DNA of 64,000 nt from Guptibacillus algicola (GCF_020171805.1 NZ_JAIVAF010000003.1:558001-622000); one strand, 5' to 3'. Numbered from the stretch's first letter, positions 55,634-64,000 are shown. The notes: generated from the letters alone by a model not told the origin. A program made the numbers and translations.

Positions 55634-56878
55634 TCACGATGTTTCTTTCTGAAGCTTATCGATGACCGTTGGAAGGGATGGGTTCGTTTCATGAAAATAT
55701 CTTTCGAAAGGACACCCTTCCTTTTCTATTCGCTCTCGTACAGATTTGATCGTAAAAGACGTTGGTGATAAGGAATCGTTAACTTCGCTCCAGTACAATG
55801 GTGCAGCCACTGTAGGTGATTGTTTCCCTCTAGTGGAATAAGGACAGATCATTGTCTTACCTTCAGCGTGTTGAAGAAAATCGACATACAGTCTACCTTT
55901 TCGATTTTTTTTCATTCTTTCGATGGTGAAAGAAGCTGGATGCTGCTCGACAAGGTAATTTGCAATAAACGAAGTGAAGATTCTGGTGTCATCGTACGTT
56001 AAATCTGAACCTTTTATCGGAATATGTATTTGGATCCCTTTGCTACCCGTTAGCTTAGGGAATCCAACGATCCCAAGTGAAGAGAAAATCTTGTTAATTT
56101 CGTTTGCAGCTAATATAACAAGATCGAATGATTTTTCGTCTGGTGGATCGAGATCGAACACGATCTCAACAGGCTTATTCGATTGAATGGTATGAAAAGG
56201 AATATGAAATTCGATTGAACCCTGGTTGCCGAGCCAGACTAGTGTGGAAAGGTGGTTGCAGATGATGTAATCAATACCTTCACTTCTATCTGTTTGAATA
56301 AAATTTGGTGCATAATCTGGGCAATTCTTTTGATAAAACGATTCATTGCCAACACCATTCGGATAACGGATAACAGTTAGGTGCTTGTCTTTTAGCATCG
56401 GTAAAAGAAGAGGGGAGACGTTTAGTAAGTATGAAATATATTCTTTCTTCGTCACATTTGGCCAGTATTTTTTTGAAGGATTCGTAAGTGAAATTTCTCT
56501 AGAAAAAGGTAAGTTGGTTAGGATAAGGTTCTCTTCTGTGCACTCTTGATAGTCAGTATCGAGTTGGAACGAAACAAAGGTAGGCGCTAAGATTTTGTTG
56601 TTCTTCATACCCTTAAAGGAAAGTTCAACACAGATCCCTGGAGCAATCCTAACGATGTTCTGATCGATATGGTCTTGATTTTCGACGATCGTTTTATGCA
56701 AGCTATTATATTCTTCACTAGAAAGTCCTTCAGAAAATGCCCCTATAATCGATTCATGACCGTCTCTCATTATTGAGATGACAAACTCCTCTTGATCTTC
56801 ATGGTAACCGTAAATGATAAAATTCCCGCTGAAATTGTGATCTTCTTGCGTAAAAATTTCTTTCATGACCTGTTCCAC
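55634..56878 (-). CDS. NHEJ polymerase (LigD PolDom type) with an N-terminal OB-fold relic
   Basis: A 414-residue protein. Residues about 130-414 are the primase-polymerase domain of LigD: EIVFDLDPPDEK carries the catalytic aspartates, with HLTVIRYPNGVGNESFYQKN and GLYVDFLQHAEGKTMICPYSTRGKQSPTVAAPLYW. Residues about 15-125 align, as I recall the protein, with the OB-fold domain between ligase and polymerase in B. subtilis LigD (ending FVSFQLDTDYQECT). The nucleotidyl-transferase part is missing, as a separate full ligase lies upstream. GTG 56878 lies 16 bases after the ligase stop, with AGG 7 bases upstream; a longer frame to 56986 would overlap the ligase gene. Confidence 0.85.
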   Translation of the reverse strand: MEQVMKEIFTQEDHNFSGNFIIYGYHEDQEEFVISIMRDGHESIIGAFSEGLSSEEYNSLHKTIVENQDHIDQNIVRIAPGICVELSFKGMKNNKILAPTFVSFQLDTDYQECTEENLILTNLPFSREISLTNPSKKYWPNVTKKEYISYLLNVSPLLLPMLKDKHLTVIRYPNGVGNESFYQKNCPDYAPNFIQTDRSEGIDYIICNHLSTLVWLGNQGSIEFHIPFHTIQSNKPVEIVFDLDPPDEKSFDLVILAANEINKIFSSLGIVGFPKLTGSKGIQIHIPIKGSDLTYDDTRIFTSFIANYLVEQHPASFTIERMKKNRKGRLYVDFLQHAEGKTMICPYSTRGKQSPTVAAPLYWSEVNDSLSPTSFTIKSVRERIEKEGCPFERYFHETNPSLPTVIDKLQKETS

Positions 56879-56894
56879 AGAATTTCCTACCTTT

Positions 56895-57836
56895 CTATGT
56901 TTGTTGAAACGAGCAGGTTTTTGGATCACCATCAGTGATCGTTTGAACGACAGGCTGACGTAACCGTTGATCACTCGTCCACTCAAGATAGGTTACTTTT
57001 ACAATGATTTCTGGAGAGAGCCATACAATGTCTTTGCGGTTAGGATCAAATTCTAAGAAGGGGGAGGTGGATTGTTTCACTAACGTTACCATTTCAGATA
57101 GACGAGAAATCTCATCATTTTTTAACTTTCCTGTACCAGCACTCCCGATGTAGCGTAGCTGATTGTTTGAGTCATACAAACCCAATAAAAACGTATTTAT
57201 AATATTTCCTCGAAATGTTACTCCACATACAGTGGCAAAGATGTCCTGATAATTTTTAACCTTTTTCCAGCTGTCGCTTTTACCATTGATCACATAAGAG
57301 CTGTTAAGGTCTTTCCAAACGATGCCTTCCATACCTTTTTCTTTAATTACAGAAAAAAGCTGTTCTCCATTTTCGTGACTATGAACAATGCGAATCGATT
57401 TGTTCTGATTTAGTCCTTCTTCGAGTATTTCAAGTCGTTCGATCAATGGGCGATCGTTGACCCATTTACCATCCCATAAAATAACATCAAACACCATGTA
57501 GAATATCGGGTTCATTTCTACGCCTTTTGCGATTTGGTTAGCTTTCTTCAGTCGATCTCTGCGCATAACATCATGAAAAGAAGGCTCTCCTTTTTCATTA
57601 AGTGAAACGATTTCGCCATCTAAGATAAATGAAACACTTTGAGCAAGTGAAGGTAATTCTTGAAGCTCTGGGTAAGTAGCTGTCCGTTCATTGAGCGATC
57701 GATTAAAAAGCTTTAAATGCTGTTTGTCAAAGTAGGCTAATACACGAACACCATCCCATTTCACTTGTGAGATGCCATGTGGGGAGGAAGGGACCGTGGC
57801 CGATGTAACTGGCTCAAATGGTTTTATTGGCTTCAT
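56895..57836 (-). CDS. ATP-dependent DNA ligase of the NHEJ module
   Basis: A 313-residue ligase. The AMP-accepting Lys26 is in motif I VKWDGVRV; FILDGEIV, FYMVFDVI, EGIVWKD and WKKVKN are motifs III, IIIa, IV and V. A C-terminal OB-fold follows (about residues 205-300, ending near VKVTYLEWTSDQRLRQPVV). It is a complete, stand-alone ligase without the polymerase domain that LigD of Bacillus carries. ATG 57836 follows GAGGGA. It is between ku and the polymerase gene and belongs to the same unit. Confidence 0.9.
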   Translation of the reverse strand: MKPIKPFEPVTSATVPSSPHGISQVKWDGVRVLAYFDKQHLKLFNRSLNERTATYPELQELPSLAQSVSFILDGEIVSLNEKGEPSFHDVMRRDRLKKANQIAKGVEMNPIFYMVFDVILWDGKWVNDRPLIERLEILEEGLNQNKSIRIVHSHENGEQLFSVIKEKGMEGIVWKDLNSSYVINGKSDSWKKVKNYQDIFATVCGVTFRGNIINTFLLGLYDSNNQLRYIGSAGTGKLKNDEISRLSEMVTLVKQSTSPFLEFDPNRKDIVWLSPEIIVKVTYLEWTSDQRLRQPVVQTITDGDPKTCSFQQT

Positions 57837-57902
57837 TCAAATCCCTCATTTCAGGAGAAATGGGCAGTTCTTATAACACGTTAGATGAAGGAGGCGAACA
57901 AT

Positions 57903-58754
57903 CTAATTCGCCTCTTTTTCTTTCTTCTTTTTTACAGATACTTTCTTTTTCTTTTGTTCTTGCTTCTTTGGTTTGGAAGGCTCGGTTGTTCCGGTTGGCT
58001 CAAGACTCGCTTGCAGAGCATCCATTAAGTCGACAACGTTTTTCTTTGGTTTTTCCTTCACAACTTTAATGTCATCACCAGATATCTTACTTTGGATAAG
58101 TGCCATAATGGCTTCTCGTCTTTCATCTTGGTACTGAGAGGGGTCAAACTCTGTTGTGAGCTGTTCAATCAATTGTTGAGCCATTTTCAATTCTTTATCA
58201 CTCAAATCCATTTCTTCAGGGAGGTCTGGCACATGATCTAATTCGCGAACTTCATCAGGAAAATACATCGTTTCCATCATTAAACCATTTTTGTACACTC
58301 GAACAGCAGCAAGGTGTTCTTTTGAACGTATAGTGATCTTCGCAATTCCAATCCTTCCGGAAGTTTCCATCGCTTTCTTTAGAAGCATGTATGGCTTACT
58401 ACCGTTATCATTTGGTCCAATGAAGTAGGAGCGATTGAAAAAGACAGGATCAATGTCATCTAGTTCAACGAAATCCACAATTTCAACTGACTTGCTTTTT
58501 TCCTGAGCGAGTGCTTCGATTTCATCTCTTTCGATAATGACAAACTTACCGTCTTCGTATTCATAGCCGCGAACAATTTCATCAGATTCCAGAGCTTTTT
58601 CACAGTTGGGACACGTTTTCTCATATTTGATCGGCGTATGACACTTCTCGTGAAGGTAACGCATCTTAATATCTTTATTTTCAGTAGCTGAATATAGCTT
58701 GATTGGAATGTTCACCAATCCGAAACTAATCGAGCCTTTCCACATCGTATGCAT
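57903..58754 (-). CDS. ku: NHEJ end-binding protein Ku
   Basis: A 283-residue bacterial Ku. MWKGSISFGLVNIPIKLYSATE is the family start, with a zinc-knuckle-like cluster C-HTPIKYEKTCPNC (about residues 40-55) and the core TIRSKEHLAAVRVYKNGLMMETMYFPDEVR. The C-terminal 40 residues are a lysine-rich tail that contacts ligase and DNA. It is the first gene of the unit ku-ligase-polymerase, which joins broken ends in spores or resting cells. No clear SigG promoter was found upstream. Confidence 0.93.
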   Translation of the reverse strand: MHTMWKGSISFGLVNIPIKLYSATENKDIKMRYLHEKCHTPIKYEKTCPNCEKALESDEIVRGYEYEDGKFVIIERDEIEALAQEKSKSVEIVDFVELDDIDPVFFNRSYFIGPNDNGSKPYMLLKKAMETSGRIGIAKITIRSKEHLAAVRVYKNGLMMETMYFPDEVRELDHVPDLPEEMDLSDKELKMAQQLIEQLTTEFDPSQYQDERREAIMALIQSKISGDDIKVVKEKPKKNVVDLMDALQASLEPTGTTEPSKPKKQEQKKKKVSVKKKKEKEAN

Positions 58755-58890
58755 GAGTCTCGTTCATCCTTTCAGGGTGTCTATACTGTTAGAATGTCAC
58801 ACGAACTGTAAAGCATGCAGGGTTATGTAGAAAAGGTGAGAGAGGTGTGTTTCGGATAAAAACTAGGTCTAACGAGGGGTTTAGTGATGG

Positions 58891-58980
58891 TTATTGTCCA
58901 AAAGGCAATTTTATTAGCCAAACTTTCTTTTTAATATCCAAAATCTCAATTTAATGTCCAAAATTCCTTTATATTAGCGA
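58891..58980. repeat. Inverted-orientation array of five 20-bp repeats
   Basis: TTATTGTCCA (58891), TTATTAGCCA (58911), TTAATATCCA (58931), TTAATGTCCA (58951) and ATATTAGCGA (58971) occur exactly every 20 bases. They are the reverse complement of the 17901-18000 repeat family (TGGCTAATAA and TGGACAATAA). Apart from this, the 58755-59020 region holds no gene. Confidence 0.85.
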
Positions 58981-59019
58981 ATTAGCACCATTCCAAACGC
59001 CTCCGCTATGCCAACAATA

Positions 59020-59052
59020 AAAAACCTCCCCATCAAAGGGAGGTTTCTCTTT
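59020..59052 (-). terminator. Terminator of the SDR gene
   Basis: AAACCTCCC (59022-59030) pairs with GGGAGGTTT (59038-59046), with T-rich sequence on the minus strand. Confidence 0.8.
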
Positions 59053-59056
59053 AGTA

Positions 59057-59926
59057 TTAAGACGACATGAATTGTCCGCCATTAATATGAATCGTTTGGC
59101 CAGTCATATATGAAGAATCGTCACTTCCAAGGAGTACATAAGCTGCTGCGAGTTCCTCAGGTTGACCAGGACGTCCCATCGGTGTGTTTGTTCCGAAGTC
59201 CTTTACTTTATCGCTTGAGAAAGTGGAAGGAATGAGGGGTGTCCAAATCGGGCCTGGAGCAACACTGTTCACGCGAATTCCTTTACCGACAAGGGATTTT
59301 GCCATACTTCTTGTGAATGCTGTGATTGCGCCTTTCGTAGTAGAATAGTCGATTAACTGCTCGTTTCCTTCGTAGCCTGTAATTGAAGACGTGTTGATGA
59401 TGGTACTCCCTTTCTTCAAATGAGGGAGGGCTGCTTTTGTAAGATGGAACATCGAGAAGACGTTTGTACGGTACGTTTTCTCAAGTTGTTCAGCTGTAAT
59501 ATCTTCAATTCCTTTTTGGGGGTGCTGTTCTGCTGCATTGTTAATAAGAATATCGAGTCTGCCGTATACTTCGATCACTTGATCGATCACGCTCTTGCAG
59601 AAAGACTCATCGCCAATATCACCAGCTAGAAGGAGGCATTCCGATCCTTCGTTTTCGATGAGCTTCTTTGTGTTTTGTGCATCTTGTTCTTCATCTAGAT
59701 AAACGATTGCAAGCTTCGCACCTTCTTTTGCATACGCAAGTGCGCAAGCTTCACCGATTCCGCTATCGCCACCCGTTATGAGTGCTACTTTATTCGTAAG
59801 TTTTCCTGATCCTTTGTACTCCCAGTCATCGATCAACGGTTTTGGATTCATTTCTTCTTGTGATCCTGGCTGATGGTTTTGGTGCTGAGCTGGTTGTCCA
59901 TTCGTTTGTTTATTATCAGGGCGCAT
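59057..59926 (-). CDS. Short-chain dehydrogenase/reductase (SDR), general-stress type
   Basis: A 289-residue SDR. The cofactor motif TGGDSGIGEA is at about residue 50, NNAAEQHP follows, and the catalytic Ser, Tyr and Lys are in INTSSITGYEG and YSTTKGAITAF. The N-terminal 40 residues rich in Gln, Asn and His are typical of the YdaD/YhxC-like group. The substrate is unknown. ATG 59926 follows AAAGGATG; the frame is open to 59992 without signal. It is divergent from the sensor kinase at 60070. Confidence 0.88.
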   Translation of the reverse strand: MRPDNKQTNGQPAQHQNHQPGSQEEMNPKPLIDDWEYKGSGKLTNKVALITGGDSGIGEACALAYAKEGAKLAIVYLDEEQDAQNTKKLIENEGSECLLLAGDIGDESFCKSVIDQVIEVYGRLDILINNAAEQHPQKGIEDITAEQLEKTYRTNVFSMFHLTKAALPHLKKGSTIINTSSITGYEGNEQLIDYSTTKGAITAFTRSMAKSLVGKGIRVNSVAPGPIWTPLIPSTFSSDKVKDFGTNTPMGRPGQPEELAAAYVLLGSDDSSYMTGQTIHINGGQFMSS

Positions 59927-60069
59927 AATCAGATCATCCTTTCGATTAATATTTTCTCTATGGTAGTGATTACCATTCTCTCTCATTTTCAAACCTGTTT
60001 TCTACGATGTAGCAGATGGAGTTTCATGATAAACTAGAAAAAGCATAAGTAGTCAGTGAGGGAAACGCG

Positions 60070-61200
60070 ATGGAAAATAATAAACAGTTTGAACAACAGC
60101 TAGCAGCGTTTTTAAAAGATAGCCAGCCTAACATTGTTCAAAAATGGCTGTCGATTGCGAAGCTTTCAAAAGAAGACCCATACTACGAAGAAATCATTCA
60201 GAATGGCAAACGTACGGTAGAATTGATATCACACTATATCTTGACTGAGGATGAAAGCTGGATTGTAACGTTGACGAAGAAGATTGCAACGGAACGAATT
60301 CAAGCAAATGTAAACATCGGGGAATTCGTTGCAAATATTAATTCGGGGCGATCAGTCGTCATTTCAGTTTTGAATGAATCAGATTTTAACAGAAACGATC
60401 TATCAAGAGCACTGCATATTATTAATAATTACTTTAACTCTTACCTTTATCACTCTGTAACTGAATATACAAAATTAAAGGATAGTATCATACAGGATAA
60501 AAATCTATTTATTAAAGAGATGCATAGCGACAGACTAACAATCCTAGGTCAATTAGGAGCAAGTTTTGCTCATGAATTTCGTAATCCACTTACATCGATC
60601 AAAGGTTTTCTCAAACTGTTAGAAGATCAGCCTAATGAAGAAGCGCTTAGAAAGCATTATTTTGAAATTATTAATGAAGAAATGAATAACCTTGAGGAGA
60701 AAGTTCGTCAGTTCTTATTTTTATCAAAGATGCGTGGAATCGATGACGCTCCAACAAAGTTAAACATGAGTGGTTTGCTAGAGTATTCCGTACAAATTTT
60801 GTATCCAAGGCTTCTTGAGTCAAACATCGAGGTATCGACCGATATTTCCTCCCATCTAACCGTCTGTGGAGTAGATGAACAGCTAAAACAAGTTATCCTT
60901 AATATTTTAATCAACTCAATAGAAGAGTTAAACGAAAAGAACCAAGAGCCAAGAACAATTAAAGTTAAAGGATTTGTTGATGACGATTCTGTTGTCACAC
61001 ACATTTCTAACAATGGGAAACCGATTCCTTCTCACCTAGTAGAAAGCATTTTTGAACCATTTATTAGTACAAAAGAGCTTGGAACGGGTCTTGGACTTTC
61101 AGTATGCAAACAAATTATTGAGAAGCATAATGGCACGATATCTGTGCGTTCAGATGAAGATGAAACGACTTTCGTCATTAAACTTCCACATTCTAGTTGA
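60070..61200 (+). CDS. Soluble sensor histidine kinase with a helical N-terminal sensor domain
   Basis: A 376-residue kinase with no membrane segment. Residues 1-140 form an all-helical domain resembling the globin-like HisK_N or RsbR-N type sensor (QPNIVQKWLSIAKL, RIQANVNIGEFVANINSGR); this match is by pattern only. The HisKA domain has His168 in FAHEFRNPLTSIKGFLKLL, and the HATPase domain has NILINSIEEL, SNNGKPIP and GTGLGLSVCKQI. There is no response regulator gene nearby, so it may also feed the sporulation phosphorelay. The next transcription unit is TPP-controlled and independent. Confidence 0.9.
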   Translation: MENNKQFEQQLAAFLKDSQPNIVQKWLSIAKLSKEDPYYEEIIQNGKRTVELISHYILTEDESWIVTLTKKIATERIQANVNIGEFVANINSGRSVVISVLNESDFNRNDLSRALHIINNYFNSYLYHSVTEYTKLKDSIIQDKNLFIKEMHSDRLTILGQLGASFAHEFRNPLTSIKGFLKLLEDQPNEEALRKHYFEIINEEMNNLEEKVRQFLFLSKMRGIDDAPTKLNMSGLLEYSVQILYPRLLESNIEVSTDISSHLTVCGVDEQLKQVILNILINSIEELNEKNQEPRTIKVKGFVDDDSVVTHISNNGKPIPSHLVESIFEPFISTKELGTGLGLSVCKQIIEKHNGTISVRSDEDETTFVIKLPHSS

Positions 61201-61251
61201 CAGAATAGTAAATGAATAGTAGCTTTAAGATTATAATATGAAATGCTTATA

Positions 61252-61345
61252 GTCCACTAGGGGAGTCATGTAACCATGACTGAGACAGGAATACCTGGAC
61301 CCTTTGAACCTGATCTGGTTAGCGCCAGCGTAGGAAAGTGGAGAC
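61252..61345 (+). promoter_or_regulatory. TPP riboswitch (THI element)
   Basis: The conserved THI core is present: AGGGGAGTC, CTGAGACAGGA, ACCCTTTGAACCTGATCTGG and TTAGCGCCAGCGTAGGAAAGTGGA. Thiamine diphosphate would stabilise the aptamer and let the terminator at 61360 form. It stands 130 bases before tenA. Confidence 0.95.
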
Positions 61346-61357
61346 GGATGCAAACGC

Positions 61358-61388
61358 AGCCGCTCCATTTTTGGAGCGGTTTTTAGTT
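61358..61388 (+). terminator. Terminator of the TPP riboswitch
   Basis: CCGCTCCA (61360-61367) pairs with TGGAGCGG (61372-61379), followed by TTTTTAG. It is placed as the expression platform of the aptamer. Confidence 0.85.
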
Positions 61389-61470
61389 TGCTTCAGAAAT
61401 GTTGATGGTTGTGCATATCGGCTCCTTTCCTCTTCATCAGGCGGATGATAAGCGGGAAGGAGTTATTTAT

Positions 61471-62163
61471 ATGTTATTTACAGATCAAATGAGAAGAGAA
61501 GCAGAACCTATTTTTGAGGCGATTTACCAGCACCCTTTCGTTAGAGGGATCGCCACAGGTCATCTAAAAAAAGAACAGCTCATCCATTACGTGAAGCAAG
61601 ATTTTGAGTATTTGAATACATTTGCACGAATTTATGGAATCGCCCTTTCCAAGTGTGAGGAAAGGGGAGCTATGGAGTTCTTCAATGAGCAAATTTCTTT
61701 CGTCTTAAATAGTGAAGTTCATCCTCATACTAATTTTTGTAGCGTTGCAGGCGTGACATACGAAGAGTTACAAGGCTTTCCGCTCGCTCCTACAGCACAT
61801 CATTATACGAGACATATGCTCGATGCCGCTCATACTGGTTCACTAGGTGATATCGCGGCAGCATTACTTCCTTGCCCTTGGACGTATCAAGAAATCGGAC
61901 AGCGGCTCATGGAAGACGTTGCCCCAAATACCGACCATCCATTTTATGATTGGATTACGTTTTATGGGGAAAAAGAAATGGCCTTCGTCACGGAAAAACT
62001 ACGAGTGATCGTAGACGAGCGAGCAAAAACCGCAACAGAATCTGAACTTCAACGAATGAAAGATTTCTATATTCAAAGCTGCCAGCTTGAGTATGGTTTT
62101 TGGGAAATGGCTTATACGATCGAACAGTGGCCTGTTCCTATGATGGAGAGTGAACGGATATGA
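61471..62163 (+). CDS. tenA: Aminopyrimidine aminohydrolase TenA
   Basis: Hydrolyses 4-amino-5-aminomethyl-2-methylpyrimidine to the hydroxymethyl form in thiamine salvage, 230 residues. The nucleophile Cys135 (LPCPWTYQEIG) and Glu207 in QLEYGFWEMAY match the B. subtilis enzyme. HYVKQDFEYLNTFARIYG has the active-site aspartate. ATG 61471 with AAGGAG 9 bases upstream is the start; the frame extends to 61399 without a signal. It overlaps ykoE by 4 bases. Confidence 0.95.
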   Translation: MLFTDQMRREAEPIFEAIYQHPFVRGIATGHLKKEQLIHYVKQDFEYLNTFARIYGIALSKCEERGAMEFFNEQISFVLNSEVHPHTNFCSVAGVTYEELQGFPLAPTAHHYTRHMLDAAHTGSLGDIAAALLPCPWTYQEIGQRLMEDVAPNTDHPFYDWITFYGEKEMAFVTEKLRVIVDERAKTATESELQRMKDFYIQSCQLEYGFWEMAYTIEQWPVPMMESERI

Positions 62164-62738
62164 ACCGATTAAAGCTTTCAGATATTCTTATTACGATTGT
62201 AATCGCCCTTGTTTTTGGGATTATTTATAAGTTGTGGGGGCCTGTTTACAACATCGTAAAACCTTTCGGACTTCATATTGGTGATGTTGTTTATGGTATG
62301 TGGTTTATTGCAGGAACGGTCGCGATGCTCATTCTCAGGAAGCCAGGTGTAGCAATACTAGCAGAAACTGCAGCAGCATCAGGTGAATTTCTTGTAGGGT
62401 CAGAGTACGGGCTTTCAGTATTGTTATACGGAATCGTACAAGGTCTTGGTACCGAATTAGTCTTTATGCTGTTTGGTTACAAACGTTATACCGCATTTGT
62501 AGCAGCAGTTAGTGGGGTTGCAGCAGCAGCTGGCTCATTGATTATGGATGTCGCCTATGGCTATATATTAGATCTCGCGCTATGGAACCTAATTTTACTG
62601 ATTTCTGCAAGGGTACTAGGTGGGTTGCTCATTGCTGGAATCTTTGCTTATTTCCTTGTTGAAGCCCTTGAGAAAACAGGGGTAACGAGTCTTGTAAGAC
62701 CAGCAAGTGACGAGGACTTCAAAGCACTGGATAAGTAA
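62160..62738 (+). CDS. ykoE: ECF transporter substrate-binding subunit YkoE (thiamine precursor)
   Basis: A 192-residue S component with six membrane helices. The regions IVIALVFGIIYKLWGPVYNIV, GDVVYGMWFIAGTVAMLILRKPG, and ETAAASGEFLVGSEYGL are typical of YkoE-type thiamine/HMP subunits. It starts inside the tenA stop (ATGA) and is followed by the ATPase gene ykoD, so it belongs to the TPP-controlled operon. Confidence 0.92.
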   Translation: MNRLKLSDILITIVIALVFGIIYKLWGPVYNIVKPFGLHIGDVVYGMWFIAGTVAMLILRKPGVAILAETAAASGEFLVGSEYGLSVLLYGIVQGLGTELVFMLFGYKRYTAFVAAVSGVAAAAGSLIMDVAYGYILDLALWNLILLISARVLGGLLIAGIFAYFLVEALEKTGVTSLVRPASDEDFKALDK

Positions 62739-62749
62739 GGAGGAGTTTT

Positions 62750-64000
62750 ATGAAAGTCGGAGTCACAAACTTAAGAGTGAAATATTCGGGTTCATCCGAG
62801 TTACTCTTCAATGACCTTTCTCTTCAGATCCAGAAGGGTGAAAAAGTGTTGTTACTAGGACCGAGCGGATGTGGTAAATCAACGCTTCTTCAAGTGTTAT
62901 CGGGACTTATTCCAAGTGCGGTACCAGTACCAATGAAAGTGGAAGAAAACGTGATCGCTGAGTCGGCTGGATATGTATTTCAAGACCCTGATGCTCAGTT
63001 TTGTATGCCTTATGTTGATGAAGAAATGGCATTTGTTCTTGAGAACCGCGGCATTTCACGAGAAGACATGGACGGTTTAATCCAGATGTATCTTCATAAA
63101 GTGGGGTTGCACTTTGAAAACGCGCATGTAGAAATTTCGTCGCTCTCGCAAGGAATGAAGCAAAGACTTGCAATTGCTTCCGTTCTTTCTTTAGAGCCAG
63201 ATGTGCTTTACCTTGATGAACCAACTGCGCTCCTTGACCCAGAGGGGACCACTGACGTTTGGGAAACAATCAAACGAATCGATGAAAACCAAACGATGGT
63301 CATCGTTGAGCACAAAGTTGATACTGTTATCGATTTTGTACACCGTGTAGTTCTTTTCGACGAGAATGGCAACATCATCGCAGATGCTGATCCTGAGACG
63401 ATCCTTTCTTTTTACAAACATAAGATGAAGGAATATGGAATATGGTATCCAGGTGTGTGGGATGAACATAAAGAAGAACTCACCCTTAAGAGGAGTTCAA
63501 ACCAATCTAACTCTGTCGTAACTGTAGAAGACCTAAAGGGATATAGAGGAAAGAACTGTATGATCACATTACCTGAATTAGAGATATGTGAAGGGGAGTG
63601 GATCGTCGTAACGGGAGAGAATGGAGCGGGAAAAAGCTCTTTGCTTCTTAGCATGATGAACGTGTTGAAAACGACAGGCCAAGTATGTGTGAATGGAAAA
63701 AAGCTTCGATCTATTGAAGAAGCAAGAGAAGAGCTCGCGTTTGTTTTTCAAAATCCGGAGTTTCAGTTTGTTACACATTCAGTGTACGATGAGTTAGCTT
63801 ACTCCATAACAGATCATGTTCACGAAAAAGTAACGAACTGGCTTACAGAGTACGATTTATTACACCTGCAAGATCAGCATCCTTACCAACTTTCAACCGG
63901 TCAGAAACGAAAGCTTAGCGTCGGAACAGCGCTATTTGGTGATCAGAGAGTGTTGTTGTTAGATGAACCAACGTTTGGCCAGGATGCGAAGAACACATTT
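62750..64000 (+). CDS. ykoD: ECF transporter double ATPase YkoD, partial (runs off window)
   Basis: The frame starts at ATG 62750 with AAGGAGGAG upstream and stays open for 417 codons to the window edge, so the C-terminus is missing. It has two ABC-ATPase domains: domain 1 with Walker A GPSGCGKST (about 38-46), signature LSQGMKQRLA and Walker B VLYLDEPTALLDP; domain 2 with GENGAGKSS (about 289-297), LSTGQKRKLS and VLLLDEPTFGQD. It energises uptake of thiamine or its pyrimidine precursor with YkoE; the YkoC T component should follow. Confidence 0.94.
   Translation, partial: MKVGVTNLRVKYSGSSELLFNDLSLQIQKGEKVLLLGPSGCGKSTLLQVLSGLIPSAVPVPMKVEENVIAESAGYVFQDPDAQFCMPYVDEEMAFVLENRGISREDMDGLIQMYLHKVGLHFENAHVEISSLSQGMKQRLAIASVLSLEPDVLYLDEPTALLDPEGTTDVWETIKRIDENQTMVIVEHKVDTVIDFVHRVVLFDENGNIIADADPETILSFYKHKMKEYGIWYPGVWDEHKEELTLKRSSNQSNSVVTVEDLKGYRGKNCMITLPELEICEGEWIVVTGENGAGKSSLLLSMMNVLKTTGQVCVNGKKLRSIEEAREELAFVFQNPEFQFVTHSVYDELAYSITDHVHEKVTNWLTEYDLLHLQDQHPYQLSTGQKRKLSVGTALFGDQRVLLLDEPTFGQDAKNTF

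Noticed and set aside
56860-57000. Frameshift splitting a LigD gene
   Set aside because: The upstream frame encodes a full ligase with its own OB fold and stop, and the downstream gene has a GTG start after it; a frameshift would not give two OB folds.
57880-57925. Hairpin GAGGCGAA/TTCGCCTC as terminator after ku
   Set aside because: Its T-run is on the plus strand only, where no gene ends; on the ku strand no T-run follows.

Overview
The window looks like chromosome of a low-G+C, endospore-forming Gram-positive bacterium of the family Bacillaceae. The evidence is the gene set: spore coat operon cotJABC, small acid-soluble protein SspH, a Spo0E-like phosphatase, AddAB instead of RecBCD, the block addB-addA-sbcD-sbcC-yisK-...-yisL-asnO that recalls Bacillus subtilis gene order, a T-box leader and a TPP riboswitch. 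Strong AGGAGG-type ribosome binding sites and frequent GTG/TTG starts fit. No rRNA, tRNA, CRISPR array, prophage or transposase gene was seen. Species cannot be fixed from this window.

Layout. 1-8.6 kb: molybdenum cofactor genes (moaA end, fdhD), an LTA synthase, an amino-acid ABC receptor-permease pair, a SurA/PrsA-like lipoprotein followed by a MITE-like insertion (6424-6923), an HD hydrolase, sspH, a spo0E-like gene and small genes. 8.7-17.8 kb: PAS sensor kinase, SulP transporter, DUF3891 and PrcB-like proteins, two secreted/anchored proteins of unknown function, a split-barrel flavin-type protein and a TVP38/DedA-like membrane protein. 17.9-18.55 kb: a gene-free block of three kinds of short repeats. 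18.55-20 kb: cotJABC. 20.1-32 kb: the addBA-sbcDC double-strand-break repair block. 32.1-38.1 kb: yknW/yknX-like pair, yisK, gabD, rocD, yisL. 38.3-46.8 kb: a PAS-GGDEF-EAL protein, a small glycine-rich protein, an FAD monooxygenase/methyltransferase pair, asnO, and a T-box-controlled MFS transporter. 46.8-48.6 kb: glnK-amtB behind a TnrA-type box. 48.8-55.6 kb: a maltodextrin locus (GH13 enzyme, ABC receptor and two permeases, LacI-family regulator) with three matching operators. 55.6-58.75 kb: NHEJ genes (ku, ligase, OB-fold/polymerase). 58.8-64 kb: an inverted copy of the 20-bp repeat array, an SDR enzyme, a second sensor kinase, and a TPP-riboswitch operon (tenA, ykoE, ykoD; the last runs off the window).

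How the genes work together: DNA repair is heavily represented (AddAB, SbcCD, Ku/ligase/polymerase). Nitrogen genes (AsnO, GlnK-AmtB, RocD, GabD, T-box transporter) and a CcpA/MalR-style sugar locus indicate classical Bacillus catabolic control. The most unusual items are the MITE-like element with long target duplication, the 20-21-bp periodic repeat arrays at two loci in opposite orientation, the NHEJ module in which a full ligase sits next to a polymerase that still carries what looks like the OB domain of a lost ligase, and several ABC or efflux loci lacking their ATPase. I found no clearly new defence or mobile system.
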